A stretch of 56,101 nucleotides of DNA, taken from contig PLMA01000038.1 in assembly GCA_003141455.1 (NCBI GenBank), positions 57,957-114,057 of the forward strand, written 5' to 3'. The notes below the pieces were generated by a model, which did no database searches, was not told the DNA's origin, and saw only the letters and a list, made by a program, of their open reading frames with translations. Numbering within the stretch: the first letter of the stretch is position 1; each line of letters opens with the position of its first letter. The DNA comes from Chloroflexota bacterium. Lineage in GTDB: Bacteria > Chloroflexota > Limnocylindria > Limnocylindrales > CSP1-4. Below, piece after piece: positions 24,884 through 35,530 of the stretch. A program made the position numbers and the translations under genes.

Positions 24884-26152
24884 CTATACCGACCCGGCAC
24901 TCGCCGGCGCGGTCGTCGCGGTTGATACCGCGTCGTCGTCTCCCCGAGGGATCAGAACGTAGCCGAGAAGCGCGCCCAGACCGTTGGCGGCGACGCCGAA
25001 GGCGATCGCTACCTCAACCGGCCAGATCGCGAGCATGGCCCCGGCCAGCGCCGCTCCTATCGGGAAACCCGAGAAGTTGAGATTCATCGAGACCGTGAAG
25101 GCGCGGCCCATCCAGGCCGGGTCCGTCCGGCGCTGGCGCAGCGTGAACATGGCGATGTCCATTGGGCCGTTGAGCAGCCCACCGGCTGCCATCGAGAGGG
25201 CAATCGGAACCAGGCTCCCCGGCCACAGCAGAACTGCCGTCGCCAGGGTGAAGCCCACGGCCGGGATCAGGATCATGCGCCTCTCCCGTCCTTCGGTCCT
25301 GATGCGGCCCGAGAGGAACGCCGAAACGACTCCGAAGGCTCCCATCAGCCCGAACATGTAACCGACCGTGTCCTGGCCCAGGCCCAGGTGCTTCAAGATC
25401 AGCACGGGCACGACGATCTGGATCATGCCGCCGGCCAGGTTCATCGTCGAAAGCGAGATGGCCAGCGCCCGAAGGGTCCTGTTGTTCCAGGTGTAGACGA
25501 GACCCAGCCAGGCGTCACGGAGGAGATTGCCGGTCGAAGCCACGTCCGTACGCGGGTCGGGCGCGCCGATCATCACTATCGCGGCCGCGAGATACGCCAC
25601 GGCGATGATCGCCATAGCCGTCTCAAAGCCGAGCAGCTGGGCGAAGACGGCGCCGAAAGGCGCGCCGACGACCGTTGCCAGAACCCAGCCGTTGGAGTCG
25701 ACCGCGTTGACGCGCTCCCACAACGGCTCCGGAACCATCAGCGGGAAGAGGCTGCGGAGGCCGCTGCTGCTCAAGGGACCGGTAAGCGAGGAGACCGCGG
25801 CGATGGTGACCAGAAGCCACGCCGGCAGGGCCGATGCCAGCGAGAACCCGGCGACCACCAGCATCGAGGTCGCCGCAACCCCGTAGTCCAGGATGATGAA
25901 CCGGACCCGGCCGTGGCGATCGAGCAGCGCTCCGGCGATCGGGCTGATCAACATCCCGGGAGCGATGCTGGCGAAAGCCACCGCGCCGGCGAGCTGTGGC
26001 GAGTTGTAGCGCTGCAGGGCGAACAGGATGACAACGATGCTGACCATCGACTGCGCGATGCGGGCGATCTGCATGGCCAGCAGGACGCGCCACAAGGAGG
26101 GCACGCCAAGAAGCGCGCGGTATGAGGGACGAGTTGTGACGGGCTCGGTCAT
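24884..26152 (-). CDS. MFS transporter
   Basis: 422 residues with about 12 membrane helices. The MFS loop 2-3 motif is present (GALLDRHGRVRF) and the second-half counterpart is degenerate (SGRIRTEGRERR). It resembles the enterobactin-exporter/MFS_3 group of drug or siderophore exporters; substrate unknown. The ATG giving MTEPVTTRPSYRALLGV is chosen because the earlier part of the open frame is Arg/Pro-rich and not membrane-like. It faces the nuclease-helicase gene across a 144-bp divergent region. Confidence 0.87.
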   Translation of the reverse strand: MTEPVTTRPSYRALLGVPSLWRVLLAMQIARIAQSMVSIVVILFALQRYNSPQLAGAVAFASIAPGMLISPIAGALLDRHGRVRFIILDYGVAATSMLVVAGFSLASALPAWLLVTIAAVSSLTGPLSSSGLRSLFPLMVPEPLWERVNAVDSNGWVLATVVGAPFGAVFAQLLGFETAMAIIAVAYLAAAIVMIGAPDPRTDVASTGNLLRDAWLGLVYTWNNRTLRALAISLSTMNLAGGMIQIVVPVLILKHLGLGQDTVGYMFGLMGAFGVVSAFLSGRIRTEGRERRMILIPAVGFTLATAVLLWPGSLVPIALSMAAGGLLNGPMDIAMFTLRQRRTDPAWMGRAFTVSMNLNFSGFPIGAALAGAMLAIWPVEVAIAFGVAANGLGALLGYVLIPRGDDDAVSTATTAPASAGSV

Positions 26153-26296
26153 GGATAGGGACCAGGTGCTGGGCTGATACCCGGAGCGTGCCACATATCG
26201 GAGAGGCGCGCGCGCACGGCGGCGCGCGAACGGATCCGGGGCAATCGGCCGGAGTGACACGCGAGATGGCACAGCCTCTTGCTAAGGTGGACGGCG

Positions 26297-29200
26297 ATGC
26301 AGCTCATCGGCGGTCAACCCGTGTTCGCCGCGACCGATCTGGTCGGTTTCCTGGCCTGCGAGCACCTCGTTGGCTTGGAGCTGGCCGCGATGGCGGGCCT
26401 GGTGGAGCGACCTACCAGGCTCGATCCTGAGATCGATCTGATAGCCAAGCGCGGCCTCGAGCATGAGGCTCGATACCTGGCCGGCCTGGAGGCCGGCGGG
26501 CGGGCCGTGACGCGGATCGACCCGGGCAACCACGATGCGCCGGCCTCCGAACGCCTGGCGGGGCTGTCGGCGGCCGCGGCGGCGACTGAGGCGGCGATCC
26601 GACGTGGCGACGACGCGATCTACCAGGCCACGTTCTTCGACGGCCGGTGGCTTGGGCTGGCGGACTTCCTGCTCCGGGTGCCGCGACCGAGCGCTCTCGG
26701 GGAGTGGAGCTACGAGGTCGTGGACACCAAGCTGGCCCGCCACGTGAAGGCCTCGGCGCTACTCCAGATCTGCTCATACGTAGAGCAGCTGACGGGGATC
26801 CAGGGCGTCGAGCCGGAATGGATGCACGTGGCCCTGGGTGGCAGCGCGCGATCGGTGGAGCGGCACCGGGTCGCCGACTACATGGCCTACTACAGGACCG
26901 TCAAGGCCGCGTTCGAGGCTCGGGTCCGGGCCGACGGGGGAGCGGCCGCCGTCTATCCTCCCGCGGCCACGTACCCGGAGCCCGTGGAGCATTGCGACGT
27001 GTGCCGCTGGAATCTGGTATGCCAGGCGCGTCGCCGGGCGGACGACGACCTCGCGCTCGTTGCCGGGGCCCCGACCCGGCTGCGCCGCGCCCTCAAGGGC
27101 AGTGGCGTGGCCACCCGGCGCGGACTGGCGGCCCTGGAACTGCCACTGCCGGAGCCGCTTGACGGCGTGGGAAGCGCGGCGCTGGCCACGGCCCGCGACC
27201 AGGCCGCCATCCAGGTCCGCGGCGAGGAAGCGGGCAAGACGATCTACGAGCTTCTGCCGCCGGCCCGCCTGGGCGACGGGAGGCTCGAGCCGAACCGCGG
27301 CCTGACGAGTCTCCCCCAGCCGCGGCCGGGGGACCTGTTCTTCGACATCGAAGGCGACCCTTTCGCTCTCGACGACGGCGTGGAGTACCTGTTCGGGATC
27401 CTGGAACCGGGGCTGACCGGCCCGGACGGCGAGCCCACGTTCCACGCCTTCTGGGGCGTCGACGAGGCCGGGCACGTCACCCCGGAGGCCGAGAAGCGCG
27501 CCTTCGAGCAGACGATCGACCTGATGATGGACCGGCTGGCCAAGGATCCGGCGATCCACGTCTATCACTACGCCGCGTACGAGCCCACGGCGGCCGGCCG
27601 GCTCATGGGACGCCATGCCACGCGCGAGGAGGATGTGGACCGGCTGCTGCGCGGCGACGTCTTCGTGGACCTGTTCCGCGCGGTCCGGCAAGGGCTCCGG
27701 GCCTCGGTCGAGAGCTATTCGATCAAGAAGCTCGAACCGCTCTACGGCCTGGAGCGCGAGGTGGAGCTGCGCGACGCCGGCTCGAGCATCGTCGAGTTCG
27801 AGCGGTGGCTGGCCGAGTCGGAGACCGGTTCGGCGCCGGCCCGATCGCCTCGAACGGACCCGATTCTGCGGGGGATCGAAGGCTACAACCGCGACGATTG
27901 CCTCTCGAACTGGCGTCTGCGCGACTGGCTCGAAGAGCGTCGGACCGAGTTGGCCGCACGGATCGGCGAGGCGATGCCGCGGCCCGATCCGGGTGAACCC
28001 GAGCCTCAGCCGGAGCTATCGGATCGGCTGCAGCACGTGGCCGAGGTGGCGGATAGGCTGTCGGCGGGAGTCCCCGAGGACCCCGCTCAACGGTCTCCGG
28101 AGGAGCACGGCCGGTGGCTGCTGGCTCAGCTGCTCAGCTGGCATCGGCGCGAAGAGAAATCGTTCTGGTGGCGCTTCTTCCACCTGATGAACGATCTGAC
28201 GGACGAGGAGCGGATCGCCGAGAGCGAGCCGATCGGGAGGCTCCGGCTGGTGGAGCGGGTCGGGGAGATGGACCGCTCGATCGTCTACCGCTACAGCTTC
28301 CCAGAGCAGGAGCATGCCATCGAGGTCGGGAGTGATGTGCGTGACCCCGCCACGGGCCGGTCACCGGGGAGCGTCGTGGCGATCGACGGGGCCGCCGGGA
28401 CCCTCGACTTGAAGCGAGGTCCCAGGACCGATGGCCCGCATCCCACGTCGCTCGTCCCGTTCGAGTACGTAGACCCGGCGCCGCTGCGCGAAAGCCTGCT
28501 GCGGATCGGCGAATGGACGGCCGAGCACGGGATGGACGGCCCGGGACCGTACGCCGCCGCCGTCGAGCTGCTTCTCCGGCGCCCGCCGCGTATCGCCGGT
28601 GGCGAGCCGCTCTGCCGTCCCGGCGAAACGCCGCTGCAGGCCGCCATTCGAGTCGCGCCCGGACTCGACGCCGGCTGCCTGGCGGTCCAGGGACCGCCAG
28701 GCTCGGGCAAGACGTATCTCGGCGCGGAGGTGGTCGTCGAGCTGGTCCGTCAGGGCCAGCGGGTCGGCGTGACGGCCAACAGCCATCGCGTCATCGGCCA
28801 CTTGCTGGACTCGGCGGCCGCGCGCGCCGCCGATCGCGGCGTCGCCGTGCGAATCGGCCAGAAGACAGACAGGTCGGGCGATTGCGCTTCGGACGCGGCC
28901 GAGCCGTTCGACAGCTACGGCAAGCTGCTCGCGGCGCTCGAGGGCGGCGACGTGAACGTGGTCGGCGGCACGAGCTGGCTGTGGTCGCGCCCGGACTTCG
29001 CCGGGGCCGTGGATGTGCTCGTGGTTGACGAGGCGGGCCAGCTGTCGCTCGCCAACGCCGTGGCGGTCTCACCGGCCGCTCGGAGCCTGGTCCTTCTCGG
29101 CGACCCGCAGCAGCTGGACCAGCCACTCCAGGGCACTCATCCGCCCGGCGCCGAGGCTTCGGCCTTGGGTCATATCCTGGCGGGCGAATCGACCATGCCG

Positions 29201-29842
29201 CCGGGCCGGGGCCTGTTCCTGGCCCGTACGCGGCGACTCCACCCGGACCTGTGCCGGTTCACCTCGGAGGCCTTCTACGAGGGCCGCCTCGCGTCCGAGG
29301 AATGGCTGGCGCGGCAAGAGCTGGCGGGGTATGGGTCGCTCTCCGGCACGGGCGTCAGGTTCGTGTCGGTCGCTCACGAGGGCAACGCCAACGCGTCGGC
29401 GGAGGAGGCGGCGGCCGTGGCGCGGCTGGTCCGCGAGCTTGTCGAGGGCGGCGGGTCGTGGACGGATGCCGAAGGCGCCGTCCATTGCCTCACCTGGGAC
29501 GACGTGCTCGTCGTCGCGCCGTACAACGCCCAGGTCGCCGAGATCGCTCGAGTCCTACCGCAGGCCCGCGTTGGAACCGTCGACAAGTTCCAGGGCCAGG
29601 AGGCGCCCGTATCGATCTACTCCATGGCCACCTCCAGCCCGGAAGACGCGCCGCGCGGCATGGAGTTCCTCTACAGCCTGAACCGGCTCAACGTGGCCAC
29701 TTCCCGGGCTCGTTGTTTGGCCGCCCTGGTAGCGAGTCCGGCCCTCGTCCGCGTCCGTGCCCGCACGCCCCGCCAGATGCACCTCGCCAATGCCCTGTGC
29801 CGATTCCTGGAGCTGGCCACCCGGACTGCGGGCGGAGGCTGA
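26297..29842 (+). CDS. TM0106-family RecB-like nuclease fused to a SF1 helicase
   Basis: 1181 residues. The N-terminal RecB/PD-(D/E)xK-like nuclease (about 1-260) has YEVVDTKLARH and a Cys cluster (CDVCRWNLVC), possibly an Fe-S or zinc site. A central RNase H-like (YprB-type) exonuclease (about 340-560) has FFDIEGDPF, HYAAYEPTA and YNRDDC. The C-terminal SF1/UPF1-like helicase has Walker A GPPGSGKT, Walker B VVDEAGQLS, GDPQQLDQP, VGTVDKFQGQEA and NVATSRAR. Such proteins are thought to process nucleic acid in repair or defence; the exact substrate is unknown. The ATG at 26297 (aaggtgg 7 bases upstream) is preferred over a TTG 18 bases earlier. No defence partner genes are adjacent. Confidence 0.9.
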   Translation: MQLIGGQPVFAATDLVGFLACEHLVGLELAAMAGLVERPTRLDPEIDLIAKRGLEHEARYLAGLEAGGRAVTRIDPGNHDAPASERLAGLSAAAAATEAAIRRGDDAIYQATFFDGRWLGLADFLLRVPRPSALGEWSYEVVDTKLARHVKASALLQICSYVEQLTGIQGVEPEWMHVALGGSARSVERHRVADYMAYYRTVKAAFEARVRADGGAAAVYPPAATYPEPVEHCDVCRWNLVCQARRRADDDLALVAGAPTRLRRALKGSGVATRRGLAALELPLPEPLDGVGSAALATARDQAAIQVRGEEAGKTIYELLPPARLGDGRLEPNRGLTSLPQPRPGDLFFDIEGDPFALDDGVEYLFGILEPGLTGPDGEPTFHAFWGVDEAGHVTPEAEKRAFEQTIDLMMDRLAKDPAIHVYHYAAYEPTAAGRLMGRHATREEDVDRLLRGDVFVDLFRAVRQGLRASVESYSIKKLEPLYGLEREVELRDAGSSIVEFERWLAESETGSAPARSPRTDPILRGIEGYNRDDCLSNWRLRDWLEERRTELAARIGEAMPRPDPGEPEPQPELSDRLQHVAEVADRLSAGVPEDPAQRSPEEHGRWLLAQLLSWHRREEKSFWWRFFHLMNDLTDEERIAESEPIGRLRLVERVGEMDRSIVYRYSFPEQEHAIEVGSDVRDPATGRSPGSVVAIDGAAGTLDLKRGPRTDGPHPTSLVPFEYVDPAPLRESLLRIGEWTAEHGMDGPGPYAAAVELLLRRPPRIAGGEPLCRPGETPLQAAIRVAPGLDAGCLAVQGPPGSGKTYLGAEVVVELVRQGQRVGVTANSHRVIGHLLDSAAARAADRGVAVRIGQKTDRSGDCASDAAEPFDSYGKLLAALEGGDVNVVGGTSWLWSRPDFAGAVDVLVVDEAGQLSLANAVAVSPAARSLVLLGDPQQLDQPLQGTHPPGAEASALGHILAGESTMPPGRGLFLARTRRLHPDLCRFTSEAFYEGRLASEEWLARQELAGYGSLSGTGVRFVSVAHEGNANASAEEAAAVARLVRELVEGGGSWTDAEGAVHCLTWDDVLVVAPYNAQVAEIARVLPQARVGTVDKFQGQEAPVSIYSMATSSPEDAPRGMEFLYSLNRLNVATSRARCLAALVASPALVRVRARTPRQMHLANALCRFLELATRTAGGG

Positions 29843-29932
29843 CGATCGGCCCGGACCCGAAAGCTGGGGGTGGCGCAGAGCGTGAGAGCGGGAGGCATCG
29901 CACGCGTGGAATCCCGCGACTCAAAGAAGGGG

Positions 29933-29959
29933 TGAAGATAGACTGACTTGCGCCGATAC
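29933..29959 (+). promoter_or_regulatory. sigma-28 (FliA) promoter for the chemoreceptor
   Basis: TGAAG-N14-GCCGATAC. The FliA consensus is TAAAG-N14-GCCGATAA. Both elements match with one mismatch each and the spacing is exact. It lies about 107 bases before the chosen ATG. A fliA gene is encoded at 40.0 kb. Confidence 0.65.
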
Positions 29960-30066
29960 CCACCTTGCTGGCTCCGTGTTCGGAGAGCACGGCCGCGCGA
30001 CGCCTACCGCGTCGTCCGGCCCGGATCATCGGTCGGTCTGAAAGACTCAAGGCCCAAGGATCTGGC

Positions 30067-32664
30067 ATGGAAAGCGACAACTTCGTGTCACGACTCATCG
30101 CCTGGCGTCATCTGCTCGTTCGCTGGGGGATCTACCTGGGGCTGGGGCTCGCACTCGTGTGTGCCGCCCTGGCCGGCCTCGCCTTCGTCATAGGGTCGGC
30201 TGCGGCAGCCACCCCGTTCGTCGTGCTCGGCTTCGGCCTGGCGGTCGGCTGGGGCGTGACCTGGGTGGTCTACGTGTTCTCCGTTGCGCGCCCGCTCGCC
30301 CAGCTGGCCGCGGCCACCGAGGATCTCGCGGGGACGGACGCCGCCGCCCTGTCCGACGTGCTGGCGGCCGTCGCCGAGGGCGACCTGACCCGTCGGCTGG
30401 AGCTGCGCACGAAGCCCGTTTCCGTCTCCGGCACGGCCGAGGTGAGCCGCTTGGGCGAAGGTATCGGGGAGATCATGGCCAGGCTCGGTGAGAGTGCGTC
30501 GAGCCTCAACAGCACCACCGACGAAGCCTGCCAGCGCCTGTTCTACGTCGGCCCGGACGGGTACGTGCAGGGTCAGGTGTGCGGCGAGGCGATGGGTCGG
30601 GCAATCGGCAAGGGCCAGGTCCTGATCGTAACCTCCTCCTTCGAACATGCGGGCCTGGAGCTGCGGCGCAAGGGCTTCGAAGGCGTCCTCCACGAGCACT
30701 ACCCCGGCATCGAAATCGTCCAGTCCATGGAGAGTCCGTATCCGGCGGCCGAGATGCGGGCCGCGGTCGCCCCGATGCTCAAGAAGTACCCGCGGCTCGC
30801 CGGCTTGTACCTCACGGTTGTAGGTGCCGGGGCGGCGTGGGCCGTCGCCGACGCGGGACTTGCGGGCAAGCTAACGCTCATCTGTCACGACATCGTCAAC
30901 GAGGCGATGCCGTATGTGGTCAAGGGCGTCATCTCGGCCGTCTCCGGTCAGGACCCGTACGCGCAGGGCCACGACACGGTCATCTATCTGTTCAACCATC
31001 TGGCCGCCGGCTGGCTGCCGTCGGAGTCGCGGATGCTGACCTCAATGGACCTCGTCACAGCTGCCGACTGCAACCAGTACTGGCAAGCCGGCAAGGGGAT
31101 CATCGAATCGCCGGCCATGGCGGAGCGGCGCCCCAAGCCGATGCGCGTGTCCGCGCGTCCGCTGCGCATCGCCGTCCTGGGAATCGAGGATGCCGTCTTC
31201 TGGGATGACGTCCGGGTCGGTACTCACGCCGCCGCGACCGAGTTGAAGCCGTACAACGCAGAGGTGGAGTGGATCGTCCCCGAGCCGGACGGAGCCTTCG
31301 ATCTGGCAATTCGCGCCGCGGCAATCGAGAAGCTCGTCGAGCAGGGCTACGACGCCATCGCCACTCCCATCAACGACACCGGCCTCGTGGCGAGCATCAA
31401 CTACGCGGTCGCCAGAGGGGTCCCGGTCGCGACCTTCAACTCCGAACTGTCCAGCCTGCGCGGTCTCATGACTACTCTCCACCACCGTGCCCAGAAGCTG
31501 ATGTCCGTCAGCAGCGGCCTCGCCACCTCCGCTCAATCCTCGGGTGCGGCGACGCGCCAGATCGCCGAGAACATCTCGCAGATGGCCCAGGCAGCCACCA
31601 GCGAAGCGGGGGCCATGAACAGGGCCAATGCCAGCATCGAGCACATCACGGAGTCGGTCGACGCCATCGCGACCGGCGCCCGCGAACAGGCGGAGGCCGC
31701 CGAGAGCTTGTCGCAGGCCGCAACCCATATCGCCGAAGCCGTCCAGCTCGCCGGATCGAGTTCAGAGTCAGTCGTCGCCGCCACCATCCAGGCACGCGCC
31801 ACAGCCGAGAGCGGTTCGGAGGCCGTCCGCCAGACGCTGGCGCAGATGAAGTCGATCGAGAGCGCCGTCGACTCCTCGGCGGCGACCATCGAGGAGACGA
31901 ACTCTCGGGCCCAGCAGATCGGCGAGATCGTCGACACCATCGAGGACATCGCCGCTCAGACCAACCTGCTCGCCCTGAATGCCGCCATCGAGGCGGCTCG
32001 GGCCGGAGATCAGGGCAAGGGCTTCGCGGTAGTTGCCAGCGAGATCCGAAAGCTGGCCGAGAAATCGGCTGCGGCCACCAAGGAGATCAGCGCCATCATC
32101 GCCACGGTTCAGGCCACCGCCCGACGCGCCGCGGAAGCCATGGACGTAGCCATGCAGAAGGTCCACGACGGGTCGTCGATGGCCCACCATTCGGGCGAGG
32201 CGCTCGATGAGCTGCTCGAGTCGGCCGTGACGACGCAGCGCCAGACCAGCGAGATGGCCGACGCCAATCGGACCGTGGCCAACGTCATGGACGACCTGAC
32301 CGCGGCGATCGAGCGGGTCTCAGTCGTCGTCAGAGCCAACATGGAGAGATCCCAGATGGCCTCTGCCAGCATCCGCGAGACGCTCGACATCGTCGAGAGC
32401 GTCGCTGCCATCAGCGAGGAGAACGCTGCCTCAGCCGAAGCTGTGGCCGCCTCCACGGGCATGGTGTCGCAGCAGGCCGAGGAAGTGAACGAGGCGGCCT
32501 TGGAGCTCACCGACATCGCCCGGGAACTCGAGGGCTCCACGGCCCACTTCAAGCTCACGTGGAGCGAGGGAGACGGCGACGCCGCAGCGGCGTCCGGCGA
32601 CGCCGGTCCGGCGCCCAGCGTCGTCGCGAGCCCACGATCCTCCAAGCGCTCCAGGGCAGCTTGA
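30067..32664 (+). CDS. methyl-accepting chemotaxis protein with internal, circularly permuted sugar-binding lobes
   Basis: 865 residues. Two helices at the N-terminus (about 21-42 and 49-72) form a membrane hairpin, then a HAMP-like linker. Residues about 156-345 read like lobe 2 of a LacI/ribose-type binding protein ([56 protein letters not shown]). Residues about 366-462 read like lobe 1 ([47 protein letters not shown]), so the lobe order is reversed. The MCP signalling domain follows, with hairpin tip [20 protein letters not shown]. No membrane segment separates ligand and signalling parts, so sensing would be cytoplasmic. The ATG is chosen over a start 102 bases upstream because it has aagga and begins the membrane domain. 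It probably signals to the CheA/CheW encoded at 43-45 kb. Confidence 0.88.
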   Translation: MESDNFVSRLIAWRHLLVRWGIYLGLGLALVCAALAGLAFVIGSAAAATPFVVLGFGLAVGWGVTWVVYVFSVARPLAQLAAATEDLAGTDAAALSDVLAAVAEGDLTRRLELRTKPVSVSGTAEVSRLGEGIGEIMARLGESASSLNSTTDEACQRLFYVGPDGYVQGQVCGEAMGRAIGKGQVLIVTSSFEHAGLELRRKGFEGVLHEHYPGIEIVQSMESPYPAAEMRAAVAPMLKKYPRLAGLYLTVVGAGAAWAVADAGLAGKLTLICHDIVNEAMPYVVKGVISAVSGQDPYAQGHDTVIYLFNHLAAGWLPSESRMLTSMDLVTAADCNQYWQAGKGIIESPAMAERRPKPMRVSARPLRIAVLGIEDAVFWDDVRVGTHAAATELKPYNAEVEWIVPEPDGAFDLAIRAAAIEKLVEQGYDAIATPINDTGLVASINYAVARGVPVATFNSELSSLRGLMTTLHHRAQKLMSVSSGLATSAQSSGAATRQIAENISQMAQAATSEAGAMNRANASIEHITESVDAIATGAREQAEAAESLSQAATHIAEAVQLAGSSSESVVAATIQARATAESGSEAVRQTLAQMKSIESAVDSSAATIEETNSRAQQIGEIVDTIEDIAAQTNLLALNAAIEAARAGDQGKGFAVVASEIRKLAEKSAAATKEISAIIATVQATARRAAEAMDVAMQKVHDGSSMAHHSGEALDELLESAVTTQRQTSEMADANRTVANVMDDLTAAIERVSVVVRANMERSQMASASIRETLDIVESVAAISEENAASAEAVAASTGMVSQQAEEVNEAALELTDIARELEGSTAHFKLTWSEGDGDAAAASGDAGPAPSVVASPRSSKRSRAA

Positions 32665-32669
32665 CCGAA

Positions 32670-32685
32670 GGGGCCTATCGGCCCC
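32670..32685 (+). terminator. hairpin after the chemoreceptor gene
   Basis: GGGGCC-TATC-GGCCCC, a perfect 6-bp stem 6 bases after the stop; no T tract. Confidence 0.5.
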
Positions 32686-32863
32686 GTCCGCGGCGAATCG
32701 GCCGCCGCTCTGCGAACGTGGACGCGCCGCCGAGTGTGTTCGGGCTCGCGGCGGGCTACTCTGTGACAGGTCCGGCCGCCGACCGCACCGCGTTCTGAGC
32801 GGTCGGCATGGCCGCACGTCCGGCCTGCGCTGTGTCGACCGGCCGACGAGAGGAGTGGCGACG

Positions 32864-33847
32864 GTGCTGTATCGCAAGCTTGGCAAGACCGGACGGGACG
32901 TCAGCGCGATCGGCTTTGGCGGGTGGGCTATCGGCGCGGACTGGGGCAACGTGGACGACACGGACAGCATGCGCGCCCTTCACGCTGCCGCCGACGCGGG
33001 AGTAACCCTGATCGACACTGCCGACGTCTACGGCGACGGCCGGAGCGAGAAGGTGATCGGCCGTTTCCTACGGGAACGCAGCGGCGAGAAGTTCTTCGTG
33101 GCCACCAAGATGGGCCGGCGGGTGCCTGTGGAGATGAAGAACTACACGCCCGAGGCGTTCCGCGCGTGGACCGAGAGGAGCCGCGACAACCTGGGCGTAG
33201 AGCGCCTGGACCTGGTCCAGCTCCACTGCCTTCACCCGAGCATCTACTACAGCCCGGAGCACTTCGAGGCCCTCGACGAACTTGTGAAGGCCGGCGTCAT
33301 CGCCAACTACGGCGTCAGCGTCGAGAGGGTGGAGGAGGCGCTCAAGGCGATCGAGTTCCCCGGAGTGGCGACGGTGCAGATCATCTTCAACATCGTCCGC
33401 CAGCGGCCGGCCGAACGCTTCCTGGTCGAGGCGAAGCGGCGCGACGTGGGCGTCCTGGCTCGAGTGCCGCTGGCATCGGGCCTGCTGACCGGCAAGATGA
33501 GCAAGGCGACGACCTTCGATCCCTCGGACCACCGACAGTACAACCGCCACGGCGAGTCCTTCGACGTGGGCGAGACCTTCTCCGGAGTCGACTACGAGAC
33601 CGGCCTGGCATTCGTGGAAGAGCTGCGAAGCCTCGTGCCCGAGGGGGCGACGATGGCCCAGATGGCCCTGCGCTGGATTCTGATGTTCGACGGCGTCACC
33701 GCGGCCATCCCGGGCGCCAAGACGACAGAGCAGGCCCGAGCCAACGCCGCAGCCGCCAGCCTGGCCGCGATCCCATCACCGACGATGGAGCGGATCGAGC
33801 GGATGTACGCGGAGCGGATCAAGCCGCTGGTCCACCAGCGCTGGTAG
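32864..33847 (+). CDS. aldo/keto reductase
   Basis: 327 residues, TIM-barrel NADPH-dependent oxidoreductase. The family's catalytic Asp-Tyr-Lys-His set is visible: GVTLIDTADVYGDGRSE (Asp, Tyr), FFVATKMGR (Lys), DLVQLHCLHP (His). A C-terminal cofactor-binding segment follows (AAIPGAKTTEQARANAAA). It resembles the YajO/IolS/L-glyceraldehyde-3-phosphate reductase branch. The GTG at 32864 is chosen because aggag ends 8 bases before it; a GTG 9 bases earlier overlaps that ribosome site. It converges, 18 bp apart, with a sugar kinase gene, so the two may act on the same sugar pathway, but they are not co-transcribed. Confidence 0.9.
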   Translation: MLYRKLGKTGRDVSAIGFGGWAIGADWGNVDDTDSMRALHAAADAGVTLIDTADVYGDGRSEKVIGRFLRERSGEKFFVATKMGRRVPVEMKNYTPEAFRAWTERSRDNLGVERLDLVQLHCLHPSIYYSPEHFEALDELVKAGVIANYGVSVERVEEALKAIEFPGVATVQIIFNIVRQRPAERFLVEAKRRDVGVLARVPLASGLLTGKMSKATTFDPSDHRQYNRHGESFDVGETFSGVDYETGLAFVEELRSLVPEGATMAQMALRWILMFDGVTAAIPGAKTTEQARANAAAASLAAIPSPTMERIERMYAERIKPLVHQRW

Positions 33848-33865
33848 ACGGCCGGTGCGACCGGG

Positions 33866-35353
33866 CTACAGGCGCGGCAGGCGGCCGTAGAGCTCGCGGT
33901 AGGGGCCGGCCATCTCCGCGTAGAGGCGCACCCGATCCGGATCGGGTTCCATGACCCGTGTGTTGGCGGGGAGTGGCAGCGTTCCCTGGGTGGAGGAGGG
34001 GACGATCCCCGCGGCCACGGCGCCCAGGAGAGCGGCGCCACGAGCCGAGGCGTGTTCCGTGGCCCCGAGCGCGACGGGCATGTCCAGCACGTCGGCGATG
34101 ATCTGCTGCCACAGCTTGTTCACACCGCCGCCGGCCACCACGCCCGCCTTCGGCGCCACGCCGATGCCACGCATAAGGTCCAGGCCCTCGGCCAGGGCCA
34201 GCGCCACTCCCTCCAGTACCGCTCGGGTCACCTCCGCGGGACCGTGCCTCATTCGCAGCCCCACCAGGGCTCCACGCGCCGCCGGGTCGAAATGCGGCGT
34301 CCGCTCGCCACGCAAGTAGGGCAGGAAGAGCAGCCCGTCGCTCCCCGCCGGAACGGTGGCCGCGGCGGCCAACAGCTCGCGGGCGCCGTTCGGGTCGTCC
34401 GGGTGCAGAAGGCGCACCACCCAGTCCAGGGAGGCCGCGGCCGAGAGGATCGCGGCCATGACGCACCACTGCCCCGGCACCACGTGGCACAGCCCATGGA
34501 GCCGTCCTGCCGCATCGACCTTCGGCTCCGAGACGGGCGCCAGCACCTGGCCGCCGGTCCCGAGAGAGATCAGGACGGCGCCGTGCGAATCCGCCTCGCT
34601 GGCCAGGCCCAATCCCAGTGCCGCGGCCGGGGCATCGGCGCCGCCGACGGCCACGCGAATCCCGGCCGGAAGGTCCAGGGCCCGGGCGGCATCGTCTCGC
34701 AGATATCCGCCAGTGGCCTCCGATTCGGAGAGGGGAGCCAGCTTGTCTCGATCGATCTCCAGCCGGCTGCAGAGGTCGTCGGACCAGGCCCGTGCCCGCA
34801 GGTCGAAGAGCAGAGTGGCCGAGGCGTCCGAGACGTCGCCGCCTACCTCGCCGGTCAGGCGCGCTCGCAGGGCATCCTTGGGCTGCACAATCCACCGCGC
34901 CCTGGCCATGACCTCCGGTTCGTGGCGGGAGACCCACATGATCTTCGGGGCCGTGAAGCTCACGTTCGAACGGTTCCCGGTGATGGCCACGAGCTCGTCG
35001 CGCGGGATCCGGTTCTCGATCTCCGTCGCCTCCGCCTCCGCACGGGCATCCGACCAGATCAGAGCCGGCCGAATCGGGAGGAGCGCGTCATCGAGGAAGA
35101 CCGCACCGTGCATCTGGCCGGTCAGGCCGATGGCCTCGACGTCCGCGCCTTGCATGGCGGGCCGGGAGAGCAGTTCGGACATCGCCTGGCGCACCGCGTC
35201 CCACCAGCGGTCCGGGTTCTGTTCGGCATACCCGACTCGACGCGACTCAGTGGCGTAGGCGGCCAAGGTCACACCGAGGCTTTCTCCCGCCTCATCGAGC
35301 GCCAGCAGCTTCACCCTCGATGAACCCAGGTCGATCCCGATCGAAACGCGCAC
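33866..35353 (-). CDS. xylB: FGGY carbohydrate kinase, probably xylulokinase
   Basis: 495 residues. The N-terminal ATPase-fold motif IDLGSSRVKLLALDE, the xylulokinase-type motif LTGQMHGAVFLD, and WSDARA are all present. The C-terminal FGGY domain has SLGTGGQVLAPV, FLPYLRGERTPHFDP and AGGGVNKLWQQIIADVLDMP. XylB phosphorylates D-xylulose to xylulose-5-phosphate for the pentose phosphate pathway. No xylA or ABC sugar importer is nearby, so another pentulose is possible. GTG start. It lies downstream of, and in the same direction as, the sigma-like/propeller gene, 177 bp away. It converges with the aldo/keto reductase. Confidence 0.87.
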   Translation of the reverse strand: MRVSIGIDLGSSRVKLLALDEAGESLGVTLAAYATESRRVGYAEQNPDRWWDAVRQAMSELLSRPAMQGADVEAIGLTGQMHGAVFLDDALLPIRPALIWSDARAEAEATEIENRIPRDELVAITGNRSNVSFTAPKIMWVSRHEPEVMARARWIVQPKDALRARLTGEVGGDVSDASATLLFDLRARAWSDDLCSRLEIDRDKLAPLSESEATGGYLRDDAARALDLPAGIRVAVGGADAPAAALGLGLASEADSHGAVLISLGTGGQVLAPVSEPKVDAAGRLHGLCHVVPGQWCVMAAILSAAASLDWVVRLLHPDDPNGARELLAAAATVPAGSDGLLFLPYLRGERTPHFDPAARGALVGLRMRHGPAEVTRAVLEGVALALAEGLDLMRGIGVAPKAGVVAGGGVNKLWQQIIADVLDMPVALGATEHASARGAALLGAVAAGIVPSSTQGTLPLPANTRVMEPDPDRVRLYAEMAGPYRELYGRLPRL

Positions 35354-35530
35354 TGTACCTCCGCGATGGCCTAGCCCTGACGAATCCCCGACCGGAAGAG
35401 TACCCCCAAGGACGAGCTGCGGTGGTCGATGGAAGACGCGTCGGAGCGGGACGAAGCGAAGGACGGTTCCGCAAGACTCCTCATCCTGCCCGCGTTCGTC
35501 TGCCGCCAGACCGGGGCGCCGCCGAGAGAG

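Noticed and set aside
26297-29842. A defence island around the nuclease-helicase
   Set aside because: The neighbours are an MFS transporter and a chemoreceptor, not defence genes; the protein alone is a common TM0106-type enzyme.
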